14,681 nucleotides of DNA from Thermoanaerobaculales bacterium (GTDB taxonomy: Bacteria > Acidobacteriota > Thermoanaerobaculia > Thermoanaerobaculales > Sulfomarinibacteraceae): the NCBI GenBank assembly GCA_025456385.1, contig JALOKS010000027.1, forward strand, positions 1-14,681. Direction: 5' to 3'. The notes below the pieces were generated by a model. That model had not been told where the DNA came from, did no database searches, and saw only the letters and a program-made list of their open reading frames with translations. Made by a program: the position numbers and the translations under genes. This document shows, one piece after another, positions 1 to 6,398 of this stretch; position 1 is the stretch's first letter, and each line of letters begins with the position of its first letter.

Positions 1-1244
1 GCGAGGTAGGTCTCGAAGAACCGCACCGCGTTGACCCGCTCGTAGGACCCCTGCTCCCAGGATCCGTTGTTCAGGGTGCCCCGTTCGAGCCGCTCGAAGC
101 TGCCTGCTTCGTCGGTCTTCAGCCAGCCCTCGCCCACCGCGACCTGCACCCAGTTCCCGTGGTTCGACACCGCCGACGAGAACACGGTCGGGTTGACGAG
201 GACCACCTGGAGGGTCCGCCCGTCGCGCTCGACTCGCAGCTCCACGTCGGGCTGCGGTCCCTCGCCGCCCAGGAATCGCAGCAGCTCCTCGCGGTTCAGA
301 CCGAGCGCCTCGCCCGGCACCGGCAAGGTCACGAGATCCCAGCCGCCGAGCTCCGGCAGGAGCAGGCGATGGCTCTCGTCGATCGCGCTCCGCAGCCGCG
401 AGGCGTCGATCCAGCGCACCGCGAGGCTGTCTCCGGCCGACCACTGCCGCCCGCTCCAGGTCACTGCCCTCTCGAACCGGAAGCTGCGGTCGAGCGCCGA
501 GCTCGTCGAGACCGTGGCTGCGGCGCGCTCCGTCAGCGCGTCCAGGCTGTCGCCGGGGCGCTCCAGGGGCGGCTCGGTCCGCGGGTTCAGCGAAACGGCG
601 ACGCGCACCCTGATCGCGGCGTCGGCGAGCGGCTCGAGCTTGGCGGCGAGCGGCAGCGGGTCGCGCTCGCCGATGCCGCGCAGTCCCGCGCCGTCGGTGC
701 CGAAGGCGGGGACCACACAGCTGCCGGCTGCGAGCGCCGCCGCGCGGCCCCGCGGGTCGCGGAGCTGCTCGAAGCTCAGCAGCGGCACGACTGCGACCCC
801 GGAGACATCGCGCAGGGCCACGATGAAGGCTTCGATGCCGTCGGCGAGCTGCGGCAGATCGAGGACGATCTCGGCCGGGATCGCACCGTCGAGCTCGGTC
901 GCGAGCGCCCGCCACACCGCTTCGGCGGTCGCGGCGTCCAGACCCGGTCGCACTCCGGAGATCTCGATCGCGATGCCGGTCGGGATCGCTCCTTCGACCG
1001 GCGGCGCCGGCTCGATCCGCAGCACCGGGGCCTGACCGCGCAGGTCGGCGGTGCCGCGGCGAACGACCACTCCGTCCACGCCCGCCAGGCGGAGTCGCTC
1101 CGCGGTCGCGACGTCGAGCCCCGTGCGGTCGAGCCACACCGTCATCCGGCGCGGCGCCGGCGCCGGTTCGTGGTAGGCGGGCGGCGGGCCGCCGCAGCCG
1201 AGGGCCAGGAGGACCAGACTGCCGATGATCCAGCGCTGCGTCAT
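1..1244 (-). CDS. Putative lipoprotein of unknown function, C-terminus cut by window edge
   Basis: The reading frame opens at an ATG (1244-1242) and stays open to the left edge, giving 414 residues without a stop, so the C-terminus is missing. The N-terminus (MTQRWIIGSLVLLALGC) has a short hydrophobic core and a plausible lipobox ALG-C with Cys17, so the mature protein is probably lipid-anchored outside the inner membrane. A proline-rich linker (about residues 20-33) leads to a soluble alternating alpha/beta region, including the strand-like stretch IVLDLPQLADGIEAF near residue 130. The layout faintly resembles DUF3142, a TIM-barrel-like family, but I cannot confirm this and assign no function. 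An AGGA sequence about 8 nt before the ATG is a reasonable ribosome binding site. The gene starts 27 nt after the histidine kinase stop on the same strand, so co-transcription is likely; whether it works with the kinase is unknown. Confidence 0.8.
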   Translation of the reverse strand, partial: MTQRWIIGSLVLLALGCGGPPPAYHEPAPAPRRMTVWLDRTGLDVATAERLRLAGVDGVVVRRGTADLRGQAPVLRIEPAPPVEGAIPTGIAIEISGVRPGLDAATAEAVWRALATELDGAIPAEIVLDLPQLADGIEAFIVALRDVSGVAVVPLLSFEQLRDPRGRAAALAAGSCVVPAFGTDGAGLRGIGERDPLPLAAKLEPLADAAIRVRVAVSLNPRTEPPLERPGDSLDALTERAAATVSTSSALDRSFRFERAVTWSGRQWSAGDSLAVRWIDASRLRSAIDESHRLLLPELGGWDLVTLPVPGEALGLNREELLRFLGGEGPQPDVELRVERDGRTLQVVLVNPTVFSSAVSNHGNWVQVAVGEGWLKTDEAGSFERLERGTLNNGSWEQGSYERVNAVRFFETYL

Positions 1245-1271
1245 CGCTTCATCCTAACAAATGCGCGTCCC

Positions 1272-4200
1272 TCAGCGCCGTCCCGGATGCGCCCGGCCGG
1301 GGCCGCCCTCGCGCGGCGGTATCGGGAGCTCGAGCCGCACGCACAGGCCCCGGGCGCCGTTGACCGCCTCCACCCGACCCTGACAGCGGGTCACCACCTG
1401 GTGCACCAGGGCGAGGCCGAGGCCGCTGCCCGCGGTCGTGGTCGAGAAGTGCGGCGCGAAGAGCTCGGAGAGACGCTCCTCGGGCACGCCGCCGCCGCTG
1501 TCCTCGACCTCGAGCACGACCCAGCCCGGATGCTCCGAAAGTCGCATGTGCACCGTCCCCGGGCTCTCTCCGAGTGCGTCGATGCTGTTCTGGATCAGGT
1601 TGGAGACCGCCCTGCCCAGCCACAGCCGATCGCCGACCACCGCCGGCGGTGGAGGAATCGGCACCTCGCGGACGAAGCGGATCCCGCGGCGCTCGAGGAT
1701 CCGGCTGCCGCTGGGCACAGCGGCGATGACCGACGCCAGGTCCACCTCCTCCGGCCGCCACTCCTCGAGGGCCACCAGGTTGGAGAACGAGTTCGCCGTT
1801 TCCTGCAGGCGGCCGACCTGGACCGCGATCTCCCGGCACGCCTCGTCGAGGAGGGACTGCAGCTTCGGGCTGTCGGCCGCCCGCGCCGCCTGCAGCTCCT
1901 GGACCCACAGCCGGACCGGCGTCAGCGGGTTCTTGACCTCGTGGGCGACGATGCGGGCGAGCTGGTTGAGCTGCCGGGCGCGATCCGCCCGCACCAGCTC
2001 GGTGACGTCGTCCACCACGGCGACGATTCCCGGCGAACCCTCGGGAAGGGGGACCGCCGCGGCCGCCACGCGCCACGTGAGGTCACGGCCCGGGATCGGC
2101 TGCACCGTCCGCGCCGCCGAGCCGGTGGCGCCTGCCTCGTCGGCGATCGCACGCAGCTCCTCGAGGACGACCTCGCCGTGCTCCTCCTCGAGCCTGCGCG
2201 CGGCCGGGTTGGCGAAGCGGCGCGCTCCGTCGGGCTCGAGCACGAACACCGCGGGCTCGATCGTCTTGAGCGTGATGCGGAGCAGCTCCTCCTGGTGGCG
2301 GAGCGTGCGCTCGCGCTGCTGGACCTGCTCGTTCATCGAGCTCACGGCGTCGAGAACCTCCGCGAGGTCGGTCTCCGGCGGACGCCGGGGAGGCGCCACC
2401 GGCTCGCCGTCGACGAGCTTCCGCGCGAGCGTCACCAGGTCGCGCAGCGAGCTGCCGAGGCGGGTCTCGATGCGCGTGGTCAGGACGAGGGCGAACAACG
2501 CCGACAGGCAGGCGCCGGTGAGCAGCCAGTCCACCGCGCCGAGGTCGGCCCCGCCGCGCGGCGTGTCCCGGAGGTAGAGGTGGAGCAGCAGGCGGCGTCC
2601 CTGAAGCTCGACCGGGCCGGCGGCGACAATCCGGTGGCGCCACCGCCGCACCACCGAGTCGTCGCGGCCGAGCAGGAAACCCGGAAAGGTCGCCGGCAGA
2701 GGGAGCGGCGGCAGAGCGCCCGTGCTCACGAGGTCGGGGCGCGACACCGCGGCGAGCGCGATGCCGTCCCACAGCGCGACCTCGCCTCCCCAGCCCTCGG
2801 CCAGCCACGATGCGAGCTCGTCGTCGACTGCAAAGCCTCCGCCGAGGTGGACCGCCGTGTAGCGCGCCGCCCGCAGCGCCTCCAGGCCTCGCGCCTGCAC
2901 CAGCCGGCTCTCCTGCGCGGTGATCCGCTGGTGGAGGAACAGGGTGAGGATGGCGAGCGGCACGACGACCCCTGCCGCCACCAGCAGCCGGAGGCGGCCG
3001 CCAAAGGTCGCGAGCTGCTGACGGCTCGAACGGGGCGGCGCCGCGAGCAGCGAGCCGAGGATCGCCCACAGCATGGCGGCAGCCGTCCGCACCACCCAGT
3101 CCGAGGCGTCCGGGAGGTCGGCGATCGCCGCCACCAGCCACGGGCCCCGCCGCCACAGACGCGCCGGCCGCCGGGCTTCGCCGATGGCGAGCCACGCCCA
3201 CCCCCCGCCGGCGTGCGAGAGCTCGCCCGCGCGCTGCGGATCGAGGCCGCCGATCTCGGGGTGGAGCGTGGCTGCGACCTCACCTGAGCGGGTCAGCACC
3301 GCGAACTTCGTCACGCCCGAGCCGCCCCGCGCGGCCTCCCCCTCCCACCCCCAGTCCCGCAGCCAGGACCAGGGCTCCGCCGCCGTCCAGAGCTCCAGTT
3401 CCCAGCCCTCCAGGCCGAGCACCGGCCACCGCCGGAGCAGCCGCACCGCGGGCCCCGCCGCCTTCAGGTCGCCCCAGGTCGAGATCTCGCGCCCCCCGTC
3501 GTCCCGCACCACCAGCCTCGAGGGCGTCGCCCAGTCGGCGAGGCGCCAGCGCTCGGCCAGCACCGGCGCCAGGTCATCGAGGCGGCTCCCACCCGGCGGA
3601 GCAGGCAGGAGTGCGGTGGCATCAGGGGCCTGCCGCGGCAGCACCACGCCGGCTGCCGGGTCGGCGGCGCGCCCGAGCTCGACCGGCACGCGTGCCGCTG
3701 CCGCGCCGAGGCCGAGCAGAGCCAGCAGGGCGGCCGCGCGGAGGCGGCGCTCCAGGCTCGGCCCCGCGCCCGCCGCGCGCGGCCATGCCGACAGCAACCA
3801 CGCCAGGGCCACCATCCACACCCCGCCCCAGCCCGGGCGCAACAGAAAATCGGGGAGCCACTGAAAGACCGCCGCCGGCGCGGCGAGCACCGCTGCCGCC
3901 AGCGCGCCGAGAACCGTGCCTGCGATCAGGATCCGGGCCGCGACCGGCGACAGGTCGTGCGCGAGCCGGCCGGCCGCAGCGCCCGCCGCCAGGATCATGA
4001 GGCCCACGGCCGCGGCAGGGGCGGGGCCCGGGACGGCGACCACCGCCAGCGAGCCGACCACGACCACCAGCCACGCGATCCGCGGTGCGAGCCAGAGGGC
4101 GGCGGCCGCCAGCAGCACCCAGCCCAGCCAGCGCCATGGGACGGCCCAGGCTCGAGTCGCGGCGGGCTCGGCGACCGGGATCTCGACTCCGGGACTGCCG

Positions 4201-4901
4201 GGAACGGGGATCAGGTGGGCGGCGGCGACGTTGTCGCCGATCTCGAGCGATCGCCCCGCAACCGCCTGCATCCCCCAGATCCGCCGGGCCCGCAGCGGGC
4301 TGCGGTCGACGACGACGACCACCCCGCGCAGGCGCCCCTGCTGCAGCAGCGGCTCGCGCAGCCACAGGTCGGCGCCGCCGGCCGACCACGCCACGCCCCA
4401 CTGCCGTTGACCCAGGATCCGCAGGTCGGGCGGCAGGGCGTGACCCGCTCCGCCCCAGGCGATGACCTGGCCGCGGTCGTCGGCGAGGAAGACCGTGCGG
4501 CCGTCGACGACACGCCCGGCGCGCTCCAGCACCTCGAAGGGCAGCGCGGGATCGATCGCCTCGCCGCCGGCGCCGAGCAGGCGCACGAGCACGGGCTCGG
4601 CCGCCAGAGCTTCGGCGGTGCGGACCATGCCGCTGCAGTGGCTCTCGAGCGCGGCGCCGTGCCGCTGCGGACCCGGCGCGCGGCCGGCCGGCCACAGGGC
4701 GACGGCCACCGCCGCGACGACCGCGGTCCAGGCGATCCAGGAACGGCCGGCCGGCCGGGCGAGAAAGCAGAGCGCGAGGGCGAGGGCCGCGAGCGAACCG
4801 GCCGTGGGCTCCCACCCCGGCCACGGCCCGGTCGCGGCCACGGCAGCCAGAGCCAGCAGCCAGGGCCGCATCAAGCCCGGCTCGGGTCGAGGAGCTGTCA
4901 C
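1272..4901 (-). CDS. Large multi-spanning NtrY-type sensor histidine kinase
   Basis: Inner-membrane sensor kinase of 1209 residues, much longer than typical NtrY (about 700-750). The C-terminal core is complete: H-box IVAHEVKNPLTP with phospho-acceptor His987, N-box NLIQNSIDA with Asn1105, G1 box VEDSGGG with Asp1134, an F-box-like LFAPHFSTT and a G2 box GSGLGLALV. A PAS-like domain (about 870-975) precedes it. A HAMP-like linker (about 811-860) follows the last membrane helix (about 792-810). The N-terminal two thirds has helices near residues 11-70, a putative extracytoplasmic segment to about 255, a cluster of helices at about 257-400, a second soluble segment to about 605, helices near 606-622 and 638-656, and a third sensor segment at about 657-790. 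The listed start is GTG; an in-frame ATG at 4871 (Met11) is an equally good candidate, and neither has a strong ribosome binding site. The HEVKNPLTP H-box is typical of NtrY, but no NtrX-like regulator is adjacent. The signal is unknown. Confidence 0.93.
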   Translation of the reverse strand: MTAPRPEPGLMRPWLLALAAVAATGPWPGWEPTAGSLAALALALCFLARPAGRSWIAWTAVVAAVAVALWPAGRAPGPQRHGAALESHCSGMVRTAEALAAEPVLVRLLGAGGEAIDPALPFEVLERAGRVVDGRTVFLADDRGQVIAWGGAGHALPPDLRILGQRQWGVAWSAGGADLWLREPLLQQGRLRGVVVVVDRSPLRARRIWGMQAVAGRSLEIGDNVAAAHLIPVPGSPGVEIPVAEPAATRAWAVPWRWLGWVLLAAAALWLAPRIAWLVVVVGSLAVVAVPGPAPAAAVGLMILAAGAAAGRLAHDLSPVAARILIAGTVLGALAAAVLAAPAAVFQWLPDFLLRPGWGGVWMVALAWLLSAWPRAAGAGPSLERRLRAAALLALLGLGAAAARVPVELGRAADPAAGVVLPRQAPDATALLPAPPGGSRLDDLAPVLAERWRLADWATPSRLVVRDDGGREISTWGDLKAAGPAVRLLRRWPVLGLEGWELELWTAAEPWSWLRDWGWEGEAARGGSGVTKFAVLTRSGEVAATLHPEIGGLDPQRAGELSHAGGGWAWLAIGEARRPARLWRRGPWLVAAIADLPDASDWVVRTAAAMLWAILGSLLAAPPRSSRQQLATFGGRLRLLVAAGVVVPLAILTLFLHQRITAQESRLVQARGLEALRAARYTAVHLGGGFAVDDELASWLAEGWGGEVALWDGIALAAVSRPDLVSTGALPPLPLPATFPGFLLGRDDSVVRRWRHRIVAAGPVELQGRRLLLHLYLRDTPRGGADLGAVDWLLTGACLSALFALVLTTRIETRLGSSLRDLVTLARKLVDGEPVAPPRRPPETDLAEVLDAVSSMNEQVQQRERTLRHQEELLRITLKTIEPAVFVLEPDGARRFANPAARRLEEEHGEVVLEELRAIADEAGATGSAARTVQPIPGRDLTWRVAAAAVPLPEGSPGIVAVVDDVTELVRADRARQLNQLARIVAHEVKNPLTPVRLWVQELQAARAADSPKLQSLLDEACREIAVQVGRLQETANSFSNLVALEEWRPEEVDLASVIAAVPSGSRILERRGIRFVREVPIPPPPAVVGDRLWLGRAVSNLIQNSIDALGESPGTVHMRLSEHPGWVVLEVEDSGGGVPEERLSELFAPHFSTTTAGSGLGLALVHQVVTRCQGRVEAVNGARGLCVRLELPIPPREGGPGRAHPGRR

Positions 4902-4908
4902 GAGAGCG

Positions 4909-4914
4909 AGTATA
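4909..4914 (-). promoter_or_regulatory. Possible -10 element for the histidine kinase gene
   Basis: The minus strand reads TATACT, five of six matches to the sigma-70 -10 consensus, 7 nt ahead of the GTG at 4901. Transcription would then begin close to that GTG, giving either a leaderless message or about a 30-nt leader to the ATG at 4871. No convincing -35 box sits at 16-18 nt, so the call is weak. Confidence 0.25.
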
Positions 4915-4940
4915 TCGCCGCCGCCGCTGCCGACGTCAGA

Positions 4941-4955
4941 ACGTTAAACGTTTAA
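4941..4955. repeat. Short palindrome ACGTTAAACGT / TTAAACGTTTAA
   Basis: The 65-nt gap between the aminopeptidase stop and the kinase start holds two overlapping dyads. ACGTT-A-AACGT is at 4941-4951 and the perfect 12-base palindrome TTAAACGTTTAA is at 4944-4955. The ACGTT/AACGT arms recur at 14207-14218 and 14540-14551. It lies about 40 nt upstream of the kinase start, so it could be an operator or a dispersed intergenic repeat. It lacks the strong stem and U-tract of an intrinsic terminator. Confidence 0.55.
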
Positions 4956-4966
4956 GGGTCCGCACC

Positions 4967-6280
4967 TTAGCGCGCCTGCATGAGGGCCTCGATGGCGGCG
5001 GCCTCGGTCGGCAGCGCGGCCGACAGGTTTTCTGCCCCGTCCTCCGTGATCAGGAAGTCGTTCTCGATGCGCACCCCCAGCCCTTCGTCAGGAAGGTAGA
5101 TGCCCGGCTCGTTGGTGATGACCATGCCGGGCTGGAGGGGCGACTCATCGGCACCGCCCGGGTCGTGGGCGTCGAGCCCGAGGTGGTGGCCGAGGCCGTG
5201 GATGAAGTACTGCCCGAGGCGAGCGCCGCGCCCATCGCGCAGGGGGCTGTCCTCGAAGACGGTGTAGGCGATCGTGCGCAGCTCGAAGATCGTGACGCCC
5301 GGCCGCATCGCCGCCGCCGCCCGGTCGTGCGCCTCGAGCACGAGGTCGTAGATCTGGCGCTGGCGCGTGCTGAAGCGGCCGCCGGCGGGGTAGGTCCGGG
5401 TCAGGTCGCCGCAGTAGTAGCCGTAGCGGGCGCCGATGTCCACCACGACCAGCTCGTCGCTGCCGCAGGTGCCCATGTTCTGGTCGTAGTGCAGGGTCGT
5501 GGCGTTGAAGCCCGAGCCGACGATGCTCGGGAACGCGACACCCTCGGCGCCGGCCCTGCGGAAGGCCGCGTACGCCGCGCCGTCGACCACGCCCTCCGGG
5601 ACCCCCGGTGCGATGGCCCGCGCGGCGGCACGCTGGCCGTCGATCGTCGCCGCTATCGCCTTGCGCATGAGGGCGACCTCGCCGGTATCCTTGACGACCC
5701 GCAGCGAGCTCACGATGCCGCTGACGTCCCTGGCGCCTAAGCTCGGCAGGCGATCCCGCAGGGCGGCGACGAAGCGGTGCGTCGGAGGCAGGGGGGCGCC
5801 GCCGGAGGCTGCCGGCAGGTCGCTCCAGAGAACGGAGTCGGGCTCGGCCAGCCACCCCGCCAGGCGGCCCTCGAAGCCCGGCACCGGACGGCGGCGGGCG
5901 TCGAGGACGATCTCGCTCGGCGCGCTCGACAGCACCTCGTCGAAGCCGAAGGCCGCGGCCGCCTCCGCGCCGGGCCCCCACTTGGGTCCCGTCCAGCGCT
6001 CGACGTTCTCGTTGCGCGGCGGCAGGAACAGGAGATCCCCGCCCGCACCCGGCCGCAGGGCGAGGATCGCGTTCGGCAGCTCGACCCCCGTGAGGTAGAA
6101 GAAGCTCGATCCCTGGCGGAAGCTGCCGACATCGCCGTAGCTCCGCTCGTCGCCCGCTCCCCACAGCACAATGGTGCCGCCGTCGGTCCGCTCCAGAAGC
6201 GTGCGGCGGCGCTCCCAATACACCTCCCAGGGCTGCAGCTCGGCGGCGTAGCTGCCACCCCTCGTGTCGCGCTGGGTCAT
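4967..6280 (-). CDS. pepP: Xaa-Pro aminopeptidase (M24B metallopeptidase)
   Basis: This 437-residue enzyme should release an N-terminal residue from peptides whose second residue is proline, using a two-metal (usually Mn) centre. It has an AMP_N-type N-terminal domain (about 15-150) with motifs such as FFYLTGVELPNA, then a pita-bread M24 domain (about 180-435). All five metal ligands are visible: Asp281 (VVVDIGARYG), Asp292 (CGDLTRTYP), His365 (HGLGHHLGLDAHD), Glu391 (TNEPGIYLP) and Glu406 (VRIENDFLI). The substrate-site histidine, His361, is also present. The length matches E. coli PepP (about 440). No signal peptide is seen, so it is probably cytoplasmic. The ATG at 6280 follows GGGAGGT with a 5-nt spacer after GGAGG, which supports the start. 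It is divergent from a secreted carboxypeptidase, suggesting a shared role in peptide use. Confidence 0.95.
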   Translation of the reverse strand: MTQRDTRGGSYAAELQPWEVYWERRRTLLERTDGGTIVLWGAGDERSYGDVGSFRQGSSFFYLTGVELPNAILALRPGAGGDLLFLPPRNENVERWTGPKWGPGAEAAAAFGFDEVLSSAPSEIVLDARRRPVPGFEGRLAGWLAEPDSVLWSDLPAASGGAPLPPTHRFVAALRDRLPSLGARDVSGIVSSLRVVKDTGEVALMRKAIAATIDGQRAAARAIAPGVPEGVVDGAAYAAFRRAGAEGVAFPSIVGSGFNATTLHYDQNMGTCGSDELVVVDIGARYGYYCGDLTRTYPAGGRFSTRQRQIYDLVLEAHDRAAAAMRPGVTIFELRTIAYTVFEDSPLRDGRGARLGQYFIHGLGHHLGLDAHDPGGADESPLQPGMVITNEPGIYLPDEGLGVRIENDFLITEDGAENLSAALPTEAAAIEALMQAR

Positions 6281-6304
6281 GGCTACCTCCCGTCGGTCCG
6301 CGAC

Positions 6305-6332
6305 AGTCTACCGGTCGCCCTCGCGGATTCAA
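6305..6332 (-). promoter_or_regulatory. Candidate sigma-70 promoter for the Xaa-Pro aminopeptidase gene
   Basis: On the minus strand the pattern is TTGAAT-N16-TAGACT, with the -35-like box at 6332-6327 and the -10-like box at 6310-6305. Each box matches four of six consensus bases. Transcription from it would start near 6298, leaving a short leader containing the GGAGG at 6290-6286. The position in the divergent gap fits, but the match is only moderate. Confidence 0.4.
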
Positions 6333-6355
6333 GGTCGAGAGGCGGAGGGCTGCTC

Positions 6356-6361
6356 TACAAT
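6356..6361 (+). promoter_or_regulatory. Possible -10 element for the M14 carboxypeptidase gene
   Basis: TACAAT matches the -10 consensus at five of six positions and lies 37 nt before the ATG at 6399. No clear -35 box is present 16-18 nt upstream, so activator dependence or another sigma factor is possible. With the minus-strand promoter nearby, the 118-nt gap would act as a divergent control region. Confidence 0.35.
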
Positions 6362-6398
6362 CGCCGAGCCGCGGCTCCCGTGAGCGGAAGGAGGAGCG

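Noticed and set aside
159..3287. Long plus-strand open frame of over 1000 codons opposite the lipoprotein and kinase genes
   Set aside because: Its translation is Arg/His/Pro/Glu-rich without domains, as expected for the antisense frame of a GC-rich gene. The minus strand encodes recognisable kinase motifs over the same bases.
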